Of a DNA stretch of 64,000 nt, positions 1-11,132 are shown one piece after another. The notes below the pieces were generated by a model, which saw only the letters and a program-made list of their open reading frames with translations, was not told the origin of the DNA and ran no database searches. Source of the DNA: Conoideocrella luteorostrata (Eukaryota; Ascomycota; Sordariomycetes; Hypocreales; Clavicipitaceae); assembly GCA_032433595.1 (NCBI GenBank), contig JASWJB010000154.1, positions 1 through 64,000 on the forward strand, written 5' to 3'. The position numbers and the translations under genes are program-made. How positions within the stretch are numbered: position 1 is the first letter of the stretch; every line of letters starts with the position of its first letter.

Positions 1-3000
1 GCTAGCTCTCTTTTCCTTTGTACAGAACCTCTCCTCTCTCTAGATAGCTTATGTAAATAAGGGATTAGATTAGACTAGGCGAGCAGATTAGCTTTCTTTA
101 GCAAAATAGACCCTATCCCAACCCTAAAAATAAGCCTTAAGTTAAGTTTCTAGTTAAATAAAAAGGATTTACTACTAAAGATAATTAATAAATTACTAAA
201 TTTAACCTACGTAAGAATACTAAAGAAATAGTTAATAAGTATTAGGACTAATACCTAATTAATTAAAATAAAAACTATTAAAAGTAAGTAACTAAATGCT
301 AGGATTAATAATATAAGTGCCTAAGGTTATTTAAGTTATAGTGTATATATTTACTACTTATAGCTAAGGGCTTACTTTATATTCTTACTTTTTAACTACT
401 TTAAACCCTTACTTTATAACCTTATTAAGCAATGCTTATAATAGCTTTACTGCTATAATTAGCCTCTTATTACTAATATAAGTAATTCCTTATTAGGATT
501 ATATTATTATAGTAATATATAAGCTTTCCTTATATCTTATATTAATTATTAGCTAGTTTATATTAAAGTTTATTATTAAAATCCTTGCTTTTAATTTAAT
601 AATAAGCATAGCTATAAAGGATTTAATTACTAATAATTTAATTATAAATAATCTACTTCTAGCGCTATATAATACAAAAGCTTTCCTTAAAAACCTAAAC
701 CTAGTAGCTTTAAGAACTAATAATAATACCTATGTAAAGAAAATAGCTAATCTTAAGAAAGACTTAGTAAATATAGTTAATATTAAGAAGAACTTAGTAA
801 ATAAGGCTACTCCTAAGAAGGAATTAGTTAACTAAAATACTCTAGAGAAGGAATTAATTACCTAAAATAATTCCGCCTTCTCTAAAAAGGGATTTAAGGC
901 TATTAATACTAAAACTATTAAGGCTAGAAAAGAAAAATAAGCTACTCTTATTTAAATCCTTAATAAATTTAATAAAGAAGAATTTAATAAAGAAAAGAAT
1001 AATATTAATAATAATAAAAGCATTAATAAAATAAAATATAAAACTTATTATAACTCTTTTAATAATAAAGCTAAGCTTAAGGGAGTTACTCTCTTCTATA
1101 TTACTATAAGATTTAGTAAATTAGCTACTTAACCTAGGAATAATTATAATACTATAGGGATAAAGGGTAGTCTAAGTTACTAGGAATACACTAAATATAT
1201 TTATAATTTCCTATAATAGCTCCTTATTAATCTTAATAAAAAAACTTTTAAAGTTTACTAATATAGTAAGAAAAATAAATAAATAATATAAAATATACTT
1301 TATACTTATACACTAGAATTTATTACTTATAAGGTATTATTAAATAAGTTAAAGGAAAGTATTATCTTAGAAAACCCTTTATATTTACTTTAGTATATAA
1401 CTATACTTATTATTATATATAAATATAAGCTATTATAAAAAATAAATAAGGACCACGTAATATAGAATAAAAACACTAAGAAAAAAGCTAAAGCTAATAG
1501 TTAAAAACATAAGCTAATTTGCCTGCTTACTTTGTTTAAGATAAGTATAACTTAATAGGCTAAAAACAAAACTAAAAATACTATAATTATATTTACTAAG
1601 GGCAATTACCTTAAAAACTAAATAAGGGTTATTTATATAACTTCCCTAGTAGCTTTACTATTATAAGAGAAGGTTTTAGTATTTTGTTTCTTATAACTAT
1701 ATAGTATACTTAATAAAACTATAAGTAATTACCTTTTTACTATTAAATAAGCTAATTTATAGTAAATTATAACTATTCTTATTAAAGAAATAACTAGAAC
1801 TAATAACACTATAGTATATAAGCATAGTAAAGCCCTTAGGATATTAAAAAAAAAGGTTAATTACCTTATAGAAAAGCTTAGAAATATTACTATTTATATT
1901 AATACTTATATAGGTTTTAAACTATTTAATACTTATAAGAATAATATTTAGTTTTGCCTTTAAAAATTAGTAAATAAAACTAATAAATTAATAATAATAT
2001 AAGAAAAGCTAGAACTAACTATAAAGAAAATAAAATTAAATAAAATATATATAATATTTAAAAAAATAACTAAGAATATACACTAGCTTATAAAAATAAC
2101 AAAAGAAAATATAAAAATAGTATATATAAGGCTATAAGAATTAAAATAAAAGGTTACCTTACTAAAAGATAGCTAAAAGAACTATACTCTTACTCTTAAG
2201 AATATATAAGTAATAAAATAGTAATAAATACTGCCTCCCTTAGCGCTAACCTTAGTATTCTTAGCTTAGTTTCTAGCGTTTATAGCTTAGGCTTTAGCGC
2301 TCTTAAACTAATATTTAACTTTCTTAAGCTAAAGGTTACTATTTTTAACTATTATACTATAGTTTCTTACTAAGCTATTTATAACACTACCTCCTGTGCT
2401 TTTACTAAGCCCTTTAAGAATAACTTTAGTATAAATAACACTAGCTTTAACGCTATTAATATTAATATCCCTAGGGGTAATTTTAGGGCTAGCTAAGCTA
2501 AGCATAGCTTCTCTTGCTCTTACTAATAAGCTTAATAATATAGTAAAGAAATTTAATAATAATAAGTCTAAGCCTCTTAAATAATATAGCTAAAAAGGAA
2601 AATAAAAAAGGTTACTTATTACTTAATCTTTATTAGTTACTAAAAAAATACTATTTTTAGCTTAAAAATAATTAAAAATAAAGAGAAAATTAATAATATT
2701 AGTGTTATAAACTAAGGCATTAGTAAAGTAACTAAAGTTTAGTAATATAATTAAGAAAAAAGCAAAGAAAATAGTAAAAAAGAAAAATATAATAAAAAAA
2801 AAATAGCTTAAAAAGAAAGCAAAAGTAACTAATAAAAGTATAAGACTTAATTAATTAGTAAGGATTTTAAATTACTTAAGATTATTTATACTATAATACT
2901 ATTAAGGCCTTATTTATGCTTAAAATTTTATTTTATAATTAAAATTTTATTTAATTAAGAATAAACTTATTAAAATAATAAATAAAATCTATTAAGGCTA

Positions 3001-3430
3001 TACTAAATTTAATTAAAAGAAACTTTTACTTTATTACTTTTATTTTTTATAGTAGTAATAACACTATATTATCCCTACTAAGATTAATAAATAAGTAAAT
3101 AGATTTAACACTATGCTTATAATAAGAGGTATAGGGTTATTTTAATATTTTTAATTAATAAAGTTAATATAAAGAGGGTAAGGTTTAGTGTTTATATAAC
3201 TAAGATAGTTGTTTTCTTTTTATATTATATAGCACTTATTGTGTAGAATAAATAGCTAAACTTAACATAGGCTATACTAGTTACTCACGTAACGGATTTA
3301 ACTTATAAAAGATTAAATCTTGCTTGTTAGTAAATAGAATTAATAACTACCTTATAACTATCTAAGATCTAACTTGTTATTGCTTTGTTTTTGCTTTCCT
3401 TTACCTAAATACTAATAATACTAATACTAT
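1..3430. repeat. AT-rich RIP-degraded repeat region
   Basis: This stretch is built almost wholly of A and T. TpA is everywhere, while CpA and TpG are nearly absent over long runs (for example 181-240 and 961-1020). That is the signature of repeat-induced point mutation, which turns CpA into TpA on both strands of duplicated DNA in ascomycetes. No credible open frame survives. Base composition changes abruptly near 3430-3460 to ordinary coding-like sequence. The likely origin is a transposable element, but the decay is too deep to name the family. Confidence 0.8.
751..870. repeat. 30-bp tandem repeat, four copies, inside RIP DNA
   Basis: Four consecutive 30-nt units (751-780, 781-810, 811-840, 841-870) share the pattern T-C/A-T-T-A-A-G-A-A-R followed by A/G-A-ACTTAGT-like sequence. 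The 30-nt period equals ten codons, so the ancestor may have been a coding repeat. The units have diverged mainly by transitions. Confidence 0.6.
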
Positions 3431-4307
3431 AGCTAATATAGATAACCGACGTGTTACGTCCAGCATCCCACTGGCCGTATCCAGCACGTAACGTGCCAGA
3501 ACTAGCACGTAACACCTAGGTCCCTGTCGTGCGCTGCACAGGCCACTTTACACAGCAGATCCACTCACCGCCCGCTTACCCTAACCAGTATCCGGCGCCA
3601 GATACCGCTGGCCTAGCGGTTAGCTGCCTAGAGATAGGACCAAAAAGAATGCGTAGCGGTGGACTCGGAACGCGGAAGACTTTATAACTATTTGTGTCAG
3701 AGAACAAGCTAGGTATCCTTCGGAGAGTTAGATTCAAGCCACTACAGTAGCCTCCCCTAGTTCCACTCGTTATAATTAGAAGGGCTAGGCAGTCAGGGAG
3801 GCGGCATTCCTTCGGGTTCGGTGGACTGGCCGGGATGCCCGATTCAATGTGAATGCATTTGTGCAAACCTTACTACGTAGACTACATACATTAAAAACAA
3901 CGACGCAACAGGATACAATAACTTCACAGAGTAGTGTAAGAAAGCTCTTCCTCAATTAACTTGCCCAAACAAGATATCCTGTGTATTCGGAACGTTTAGT
4001 CTGGCCAAGTCGCTTGTGTTCATGCCGTTTCTGTATTACCCTGACAAGTTCGCGCATTATAGCCAGCCTGCTTGCACACACCACATCGCCGGCCCTTTGT
4101 CTTATCCCTTGGTTTTTGACCTCCTTTGTTACTCTTCACCAGTGTGTGCGCTCGTCTCTTTCGTTGTCGGCTGCAATGCATCAACGCTCACTGGAACTGC
4201 AGTTGATACGTTTCGGCCCCATCAATGACCACGCATTTTAATGCAGCGTTTTGCAACAGCCACTCCCCCATGTTGTCCGTGCTCGCCTATCTGCGAGTCC
4301 ATCAGGG
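3431..4307. other. Intergenic, no gene recognised
   Basis: Composition is normal after the RIP block. The start (3440-3515) has several copies of a CACGTAAC-like word in both orientations. No protein family, tRNA or clear transposon end was recognised. Confidence 0.5.
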
Positions 4308-4979
4308 CTAAATAAAGTGAATGTGAGGCTTTATTGCCAAAATATTCCTCTTCTTAAAAGCTGGAGCCGCTCTAGGATCATCTAGTGCGGTGAGTTGGTC
4401 CGTGTATGGTTGGCTATGGGGGATATGTAACATAGTCCGGAGTGGCGGTACATTTTCTGTCCACGATGGTTCACTTTCGATAACCTTTGGCGTTGCGGCC
4501 CAATCCAGCTGTTCTTCCAGAGACAGGATCGAGTGCGGCTCCTCGCGGCGCAAACCCAGCTCATTGCGTTCGTTGAAGCTCTCGACGATGAGGGCGGGTA
4601 TGCAGGCAAGCACCGCGTAGCGCTCGCAATCGCCCTGCTCACCGGGGTCAGGAATGCTAGAGACGGGCCAACGAGCCCACCAGAACATCTCTAGCTCGTT
4701 GCGCAGATGAATGACATCGTCCACCATGAACCACTCATATAGTCGGTAGAGAGCATAAAGTGGCGAATCTTGAAATACGCCTTCTGGGGCGCGATATCTG
4801 CGATGGTCTAAGCGAGCTCTGTAATATTCCCGGCGGCGCAGAATTTCCATTGGATTTAAGGGAGGCCACTCAGGAAACAGCCCGTTATCCTCTTTTGTCG
4901 TAGATGCTAACGCAGGCAAGGGTTGTTGCGGTCTACGAAAGCGCTCCCTCAACCGCCCAAAAATATAAAAGAAAGCCAT
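4308..4979 (-). CDS. Conserved hypothetical protein, 223 aa
   Basis: A single-exon frame starts at the ATG at 4979 and ends at 4308. The product is rich in Arg, Glu and Pro and looks like a real globular protein. The N-terminus (about 1-13) is hydrophobic/basic, a proline-rich stretch follows, and residues 45-110 are aromatic- and charge-rich with several Trp. No catalytic motif, signal peptide or membrane span is evident. I do not recognise the family. The regular amino-acid composition and length argue for a real gene rather than a chance frame. The next gene, the metallophosphoesterase, lies upstream on the same strand about 400 bp away. Confidence 0.6.
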   Translation of the reverse strand: MAFFYIFGRLRERFRRPQQPLPALASTTKEDNGLFPEWPPLNPMEILRRREYYRARLDHRRYRAPEGVFQDSPLYALYRLYEWFMVDDVIHLRNELEMFWWARWPVSSIPDPGEQGDCERYAVLACIPALIVESFNERNELGLRREEPHSILSLEEQLDWAATPKVIESEPSWTENVPPLRTMLHIPHSQPYTDQLTALDDPRAAPAFKKRNILAIKPHIHFI

Positions 4980-5379
4980 GGCGAGGTTAATTACTGTTGA
5001 ATTGAAACAGTTAGAAAATGAAGCGAAGGTATGGATGAGGTGGGGCGACGACCAGCGACCATGATCCTAAGCAAAGAGCTGACTAATCACGGCTTGCTGT
5101 GGATCTTCACAAAAAAATTACACGATGAATGTTCCTCTTGTGTACGTTGTGCTTCCCTGTAAAGCGTGACAGGTATTCTGTGTCGATAATAGTAATTAAG
5201 GGTGAGGAGGAGCATGGGAAGTTAAAATTTACAGAATGAATGGCAATGGACGGAGGTATTTGGTACGAAACCAAAGTCAACACAGACCGATTGGCTTGGG
5301 CTGCGTGAACCCAAAGCTAACAGACCTGGGGTGATGATTTCGGGTCTATCAGTTTGTCAGCCATGTTTCTTCCTAATGC
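4980..5379. other. Intergenic between two minus-strand genes
   Basis: About 400 bp without a coding signal. It probably holds the 3' end of the metallophosphoesterase transcript and the promoter of the hypothetical gene. No specific element was recognised. Confidence 0.4.
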
Positions 5380-6360
5380 CTATATAACCACAACGATGGG
5401 TTCTCTAAGGTCACTTTCCCCACGCTCCCCTGCTACGGCGGCATTAACAAGGCGTGTATATTTTCCCTCATCCCAGGTTAGTGTAAGCGCAAACCACCCT
5501 GTCGCTATCAACCAAAAATGATATAGAGCCAAACACATGATGGATAGCCACTGCCTCTCTCCAATCATGATGTTCTTATACCAACTGTCAACCGGGTTAA
5601 AGTGAAGCCGCTCTTCGCCCCTTCCAGCATGGATATGACCACACACCACAAGTTTAGGCTTAACGCGCCAAACTTCAGCAAGCAGCGCTGCACAGCCTTT
5701 GCCCGTATCATCTAGATAACCTTTGGGTGGTCCATGCACCAGCATAACATCTGTGCCCGCCGGCACCTTCCCTGTCGGGCTCAGAGAGTCCTTGTCATTT
5801 TTCGCGCTGTATTGGAACGCCCAGCTTCCACAGCGGGGCGTCCACGGACTACCAAACACACGGATTAAGCGGTCCTTCCCCTTGATGACCAGATCTAGTG
5901 ATGTGCGCTCTAGATATTGGACGTCTCCCCATTCTAAATCGCTTCTGAGCCGGCCAGGCCAACGGTCTAATTCTCGGTCAGGGTGGGTCGCGACGAAGGC
6001 GGGGTCGAGGAGTAGGTCATGATTGCCCGCAATGATGACCTTGTGCGAATGCGGCTGCGCGGCAAGCCATGATATTTGTGCCTGTATCTCTGCGAAGGTA
6101 CCGAAGCGCGATAAGTCTCCAGCATGGAGGAGGATATCACCGGGAGGGAGAGGCGAGGGGAACGAATTGTGAGTGTCCGAGATGCACACTACTGTAACGG
6201 ACTCGGTGCCGTCTCTTGTGCCCTCAGCAGTTGTGCGCTGGTTTGCTCCAACGAGCCGCCGCTGCCGCGTCGCGTCGTATAACCTAGTAGCGAGCCGTTG
6301 AGACAGCTTCTGTGGTTCTGGTGGGCCAACAAACGGCCTGCTAACAACACGAGGCTGCAT
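5380..6360 (-). CDS. Calcineurin-like metallophosphoesterase, 326 aa
   Basis: The product carries the full set of metallophosphatase metal-binding motifs in order: SDTH at 61-64, GDLS at 81-84, GNHD at 112-115, HGPP at 209-212 and GHIH at 241-244. Such proteins use a two-metal centre to hydrolyse phosphoesters. The spacing fits the fungal family related to the 239FB/MPPED phosphodiesterases. A hydrophobic stretch near 272-295 could be a C-terminal membrane anchor, followed by a short charged tail. The start at 6360 gives a 60-residue basic leader before the first motif. A further upstream exon cannot be excluded, because an unrelated open frame continues to about 6740. No disruption is visible. 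The physiological substrate is unknown. Confidence 0.85.
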   Translation of the reverse strand: MQPRVVSRPFVGPPEPQKLSQRLATRLYDATRQRRLVGANQRTTAEGTRDGTESVTVVCISDTHNSFPSPLPPGDILLHAGDLSRFGTFAEIQAQISWLAAQPHSHKVIIAGNHDLLLDPAFVATHPDRELDRWPGRLRSDLEWGDVQYLERTSLDLVIKGKDRLIRVFGSPWTPRCGSWAFQYSAKNDKDSLSPTGKVPAGTDVMLVHGPPKGYLDDTGKGCAALLAEVWRVKPKLVVCGHIHAGRGEERLHFNPVDSWYKNIMIGERQWLSIMCLALYHFWLIATGWFALTLTWDEGKYTRLVNAAVAGERGESDLREPIVVVI

Positions 6361-6963
6361 TCCAAAGGCTCTCGCAACCTCGCTGTCGATTTCTGACGGA
6401 AGATGTGGCCTGTTTTCGTGAGGTAGGAGGAACGGGATGTGCTTTGGCTGTGTGGGTCCCAGGCGCCGTGTCTCAGTGGCCGCTGTTCCAGCAGCGGGGC
6501 TGAGAACCTGGTCGAGCGCCTACCTGGCGCTTCTGCAGCAAGTGTCAGCGGCGCTTCTATGTAGCAACTCATTGGATTCGCAGCGACGCCTGAAGTCGCA
6601 GCTCCTCCATATGGGCCGCAGGGAGGAAGTATTGGGCCGGCAGCGAATTCTGAAACATTTTTTTGGCATCTTTCATCCAGTAAGAGCTGATCTGAGTGCT
6701 CTTTATTGTTTTCTGAAACATATAATTGCCGCCTGGTCATGCAGAGAAATAAGAGTTAGTCAGCTCTGAATTTGACATCGAGATTATGTAGGCTTGGATG
6801 GCTCCCTGTGAATATAAATGAAGGGCTAGTTCCCTTTCACCAGATATTGAGGGGGAAAGAATAACTACTGAAACTTCCCTGTCTGACTCTAGCATTGTTA
6901 ATTTCTACCCTTGACTCCCCCTTAGTGACTTCGCTGACAATTAATCATTGGGCACTAACCTCT
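6361..6963. other. Divergent intergenic region
   Basis: About 600 bp between the minus-strand phosphoesterase and the plus-strand gene at 6964. It probably carries both promoters. An open frame on the minus strand (to about 6740) runs into the phosphoesterase gene in another phase and has no recognisable domain. Confidence 0.4.
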
Positions 6964-7809
6964 ATGTGTTTCGGATCAAGAGATGATGATCCGGGACCGG
7001 CGCCACGACGCCGAAGTCAAAAGAGACGCCAGGAAACCAGACATCAAGACGTTCCTTTACAGCGCATAAACATTACCGGACCTGTGACACCACCCGGCCA
7101 AGTCCCTGCTCCTGAGCGGGACGAGAGAGGATTGTGGAGGGAGTTTGCGCAACACGAGGTCACGAGCCAGGTTCTTCTGACAGCTCTGGACAATGCTGCG
7201 CAATTTTTACATCACCATGGTGAAAATTTGGTTTTGGTTGCGGTCGGAGGCGCAGTGAACACAATTTTTCTGAAGACGCGCAAGACGACTCACGATGTCG
7301 ATTTTTTCTGTCCGCTTCTGTCTGAGCCGCATCTTAGCAATCTTCGTCATGCCGGACGGGTTGCCGTTGAAAGAAGTCCGGCTCCTTTGAGCCAGGACTG
7401 GCTCAACAATGCAACTGCCAGAATGCCGGGTGTAGTTGAAAATATCAACAGCCTCGTCCGTGATGCCACCACTCAGAATGCCGTCATATTTTGCGCTCCT
7501 GGATTGAAAGTAGTCGCCGCTCCCTGGAATTACTCATTTATCAAGAAGGTCAGCCGCATCACACAGGGTACAGGCCGCCCTTACGATGCCTCCGATGCTG
7601 TGGCGTATCTCTATCAGTTCATCACAAGGAAAAACACCAACAAGCCGGTTACCTTTCAAACAATTCAGCAGTGGGGACGTCAGTACAAAGCTCTCTGCCC
7701 CATCGAGGTGCTGCAAGAAATAAACGACATTTTCCAGCAGACGTATGGATTTGAAGGAATTGTCTTCTTGGGGCAGGCAAGATCGCGTGGAGCCGCCGGG
7801 CGTTCCTAA
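6964..7809 (+). CDS. Hypothetical protein with nucleotidyltransferase-like motif, 281 aa
   Basis: The start is placed at the ATG at 6964, giving a protein beginning MCFGSRDDD. The first 50 residues are basic and disordered-looking. Around residues 90-115 the pattern VGGAVNTIFLKTRKTTHDVDFF resembles the GG...DxD core of nucleotidyltransferase-fold proteins, in which the aspartates bind metal. The rest is alpha/beta-like and ends in a helical segment with Trp and Tyr. I know no specific function for this fungal family, and the nucleotidyltransferase reading is inference from the motif. The frame is intact and runs straight to a stop at 7807-7809. Confidence 0.6.
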   Translation: MCFGSRDDDPGPAPRRRSQKRRQETRHQDVPLQRINITGPVTPPGQVPAPERDERGLWREFAQHEVTSQVLLTALDNAAQFLHHHGENLVLVAVGGAVNTIFLKTRKTTHDVDFFCPLLSEPHLSNLRHAGRVAVERSPAPLSQDWLNNATARMPGVVENINSLVRDATTQNAVIFCAPGLKVVAAPWNYSFIKKVSRITQGTGRPYDASDAVAYLYQFITRKNTNKPVTFQTIQQWGRQYKALCPIEVLQEINDIFQQTYGFEGIVFLGQARSRGAAGRS

Positions 7810-7913
7810 GTCCCTGTTGCACTATTGGAGATTTACCCTGACAGGCTTTCTCGGGGGTTCACTAAGACCGGGGAGAGAGATTTTCGTGACCAGGAATGAG
7901 TCAGCAGTTGTCG

Positions 7914-7989
7914 GATATAAGACATTATTACATCTTACCGATTGAACATTTAGTGAGCTCACACTTTTGCGCCATGGCGCAACGGTAGT
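7914..7989. repeat. Dispersed repeat with 16-bp perfect palindrome (copy 1)
   Basis: This copy matches 10455-10532 over about 75 bp. It ends in the perfect palindrome TTGCGCCATGGCGCAA. The shared core is ATTTAGTGAGCTCACACTT just before the palindrome. Compare copy 2, where the centre CATG has become TATA. Confidence 0.65.
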
Positions 7990-9085
7990 AGTAGGTATGG
8001 GTTAGCCTTTAGCCAGTTTATTCAAACCCATCTACCTATACTTGCCTCGGGGAGGAACAACAGTCAGTCAACCTCGAAGTAGAGGTGACTGGGCTGGACC
8101 AGTCTTGGATATATCATATGGCGCACGCTTTTAATGTACGCGGATTTGCTTGCATTGCCATTTATCTGTCAAAGTCGAGTAAGCCCTTGATCTTTTTATG
8201 GTCAATACTGTCATATGATTTGAACGCGACATATAAAGAAACTGACACCCTGTACGCATCAACCAAGGCAAGCAAGGCTCAATTTCTGAACAGAATACAG
8301 GGACCCAAATAGTCAGTGTACACTACACTGGTATAGCTTGAATGGATCGGAAAATAATTAGACACGTGAACAGACGCACAGCAAACAACAACGAGCATAC
8401 ACCCAAGCAAAGAGCATAGAATACACGTGTATTGTCTATGCCTCTCCGAAGTTTGGAGACGAGTAACTCTATACATGAATTCTAAAGCGGCCATGACACC
8501 CAGATATGAGCGAGAAACTGGGCTTTGCTTGACACTCTCGAGCCCGTAGTGTACTCACAACTAAGCAGGATTGGCACGTATTCATATTTGTAGTAGAACA
8601 TACTCCCGTGGTGAGCATCACCCGGTCACTGAGCATCACCCTGTCAAGAATATATCCGCTCGACGGTCGGATATATCTTGGATCGTTGGTGCTGCCCAAG
8701 GAAACCAGCCCAATTTCGTGTGGTGTATTTCTCGAATCGTTCTGTGGCGTGTTTGTATGAGGAATCTCATCCACGTCTCTCACCCCCCAGGCAGGATTGT
8801 CCACAATGTTTTGCACGTCATCGCACTTGAGGCCTTGAGCAAGGTCGATACCGGGGCATTGTACCCGAACAATATTTTCCAGTCATTGAATTCTATTTTT
8901 CAGCTTCGTGACGTACCTGGGAATGGATAAGAATCCGCAATATGAGAAAAGCGAAAAGACATGCTGCAAACGTGGACTAATAGCTGGAGAACGGCGAAAC
9001 AAGCCCTCAAAGCCGAAAGAAAGAACAGCAAGGGCCTCATTTTGTTCTTTTTCTTGGTACTCAGAAACATGACAAAAAAAAAAGA

Positions 9086-9119
9086 AAAGAAGAAGAAGAA
9101 GAAGAAGAAGAAGAAGAAG
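9086..9119 (+). repeat. GAA trinucleotide microsatellite
   Basis: About eleven uninterrupted AAG/GAA units follow an A-rich lead-in. It lies in noncoding DNA. Confidence 0.9.
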
Positions 9120-9654
9120 CAAAAGACGTGGGACTATGATCCGGTCACTTACGCCCTGGGATAGTCTTTAAGTCGAGCGCTGTCACCATCCTAACAGTCT
9201 GCCCCCGCGTTACGACAGTGCTTACACTGAGGAAGCTCTTCGTCACATTTGATCTTTCTGCGTTGAACATCGCAAACATGCCAGTCGAAGACGCGGGTTA
9301 CGAGCCTGGTGTCTCCGGTGAACTCTCCTTACCTGTTGCGTAGTATGGTCTCCAGAGTCGGACATGACAAAAATACCGGTGATCATTAGGTTCGAATGTG
9401 ATGTGACGGAGGTCAATTGCGTCCGCAACAGCGAAAAGACAACAGGTGTGTTGACTGATCGGGGAAAACACGTCTGGTGCGGCAATGAGGGACTAAGAGG
9501 GGCGGACATTTCCCGAAATGCCTCATCTTAAACGGGAAAAGATTCCGCCCTTGATACGACACATCTTCCTCCATACAAATGGGGCAAACTTCGCTTCCTA
9601 CCTTTTTCTCATCACAGTCTTCACTCAGCCTCGCTTCATCAAACATATTTCATG

Positions 9655-10452
9655 ATGGCATCAGAACAGGCTAATCAGGCTTGTTGCAGGCACGTCCACC
9701 CAGACGAGGCCAAACGTTGCGTCGCAGACGTCTTGCAAGGGAACGGCATCCCCGCTGACAACGCAGCTACTATAGCGAAATGTTTTGTTGCGTCTGAGCT
9801 TCGCGGCATTGATACACAGTCCTACATGGAGCGTATCCGGCAGGGTGTGCTGGATCCCAACGCTCGACCCACAGTCAACCAGGTCCCGCCAGCAGTAGCC
9901 CAGGTCGACGGCCAGAATTGCTTCGGGTTCCTTGCTACGCACCTTGCCATGAGTGCGGCAGTCTAGTCCGCAAAGATCTATGGCATTGGAATGGCAAGCA
10001 TCAAACACTCCAGTCATTTCGGCATATCTGTCTGGGTGGTCCAGCGAGCCCTCGACGCCGACATGATAAGCCTCGTCTTTACCAACTCCAGTCCTACCCT
10101 TCCACCCTACGGAAGCAAGAGCAAACTCATGGGGGGCGTCATGCTAAAGATGGGAGGGCCCAAAGGCTCGACCCTGTCCATCATGATGGACGTTTTCTCG
10201 GGCGTGCTGTCAGGGTCAGCGTTCGCTGGTCACATCACATGTCCATATGATCCGTCCAGGCCGGCAGACGTCGGTCATTTCTTGATTGCCATCTAACCGG
10301 ATTTGTTTATAAGCTTCGATACCTTCTGGGGGAGGATAGAGCATTTGTACCATAGGGTGGTCGGGGCGGAGAAAGCGGCCGGCTTCGAAAGAATTTATTT
10401 TCACGAAGAAATAGAGCACCTTACGCAGCAAGATAGAATGAATACGGTGATC
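9655..10452 (+). pseudogene. LDH2/malate-type dehydrogenase pseudogene
   Basis: The translation matches the malate/L-lactate/sulfolactate dehydrogenase (LDH2) family. The N-terminal part reads like DVLQGNGIPADNAATIAKCF, followed by ELRGIDTQSY and the substrate/NAD region KIYGIGMASIKHSSHFGI. The same frame is broken by TAG at 9964-9966, inside ...SAAV*SAKIYG, and by a TAA at about 10294-10296 after HFLIAI. It then continues with a family-like C-terminus (FERIYFHEEIEHLTQQDRM). About 100 residues usually found between the PYGSKSKL segment and the glycine-rich MGGPKG segment are missing, so there is also an internal deletion. Both stops can be explained by C-to-T change at CpA (CAG to TAG, CAA to TAA), as RIP would give. 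The gene is not functional. Confidence 0.75.
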
Positions 10453-10454
10453 TG

Positions 10455-10532
10455 TTGGAATATAAGACATGATAGTAACTTACTGAATGAATATTTAGTG
10501 AGCTCACACTTTTGCGCTATAGCGCAACGGAT
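10455..10532. repeat. Dispersed repeat with 16-bp palindrome (copy 2)
   Basis: Second copy of the 7914-7989 repeat. Here the palindrome reads TTGCGCTATAGCGCAA. It differs from copy 1 by C-to-T and G-to-A at the two symmetric central positions, so it stays perfectly palindromic. It lies directly behind the LDH2 pseudogene. Confidence 0.65.
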
Positions 10533-11132
10533 ATTTAATCCGACATGATCCCGCTGGTCCAGGCCGAAATAAATGCCTTGAACGCTGAGGCTGAGGCAGT
10601 TCAAGTGAGACCCCTTGAACTTATGAACCATTACTTACAGTGCTAGAGTTACTAAGCGTCTGAAACTTTCATAACATTGGGCATGCTTTCGGGGCCGCAA
10701 CATGTCTTACGCATCCTTACTTACTTGAGTAACTTCACCTGTTTTGACACGTTGCTCGTGTGGCTCTACAGCGACGGCTAGGCGGCTCAGGAAATTTAGA
10801 CTTACGAATATTCACTGCAGCTTGCGTGATCAATCATGGCGAGAATGTATGAAACATGTTAAGCCTAACAGAATACAAAATGTTGCTCGACAAATAGTGA
10901 CTGAGTCTCCACTGTCCTATTTGAAGCGGGAGGTGTCCATTCTTTGCTGCGACTAGCCCTTCTCTTCGAACTCGGCCATTCTCTTTAATTTTCCCTAACA
11001 CAGGAACTGGAGATTGTGTAGTCAGAACAAGGAGTGTTATACAACACGGTCATAGTCGAGCCTTCGGCATTGCCTCTTGAACATATACGGGCTCTATGAT
11101 TTTCTGCAAAACCATCATTCGGTCTTTCGCCC
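10533..11132. other. Intergenic between two pseudogenes
   Basis: About 600 bp without a recognisable gene. Some of it may be decayed coding sequence of the neighbouring transcription-factor pseudogene. Confidence 0.35.

Larger units (their letters stand above)
7810..9651. other. Intergenic, repeat and microsatellite only
   Basis: Besides the palindromic repeat at 7914-7989 and the GAA tract at 9086-9119 no supported gene is seen. A short minus frame at 9413-9646 has a CPIC motif but no complete zinc-binding domain. Scattered short frames show no family features. Confidence 0.4.

Noticed and set aside
3600..3745. tRNA-like A-box (TGGCCTAGCGGTTAG) and B-box-like (GATTCAAGCC) words, possibly a SINE
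   Set aside because: Spacing of more than 100 nt is too long for a tRNA and no cloverleaf could be drawn. There is no second copy in the window.
3452..3913. Possible LTR from TGTTACG to CGCAACA
   Set aside because: No primer-binding site, polypurine tract, target duplication or second LTR was found.
6189..6740. 183-codon minus-strand frame overlapping the phosphoesterase start
   Set aside because: Wrong phase relative to the phosphoesterase, low-complexity composition and no domain.
9413..9646. Minus-strand frame with a CPIC motif resembling a RING or C2H2 start
   Set aside because: Only one CxxC pair is present and the expected zinc ligands do not follow.
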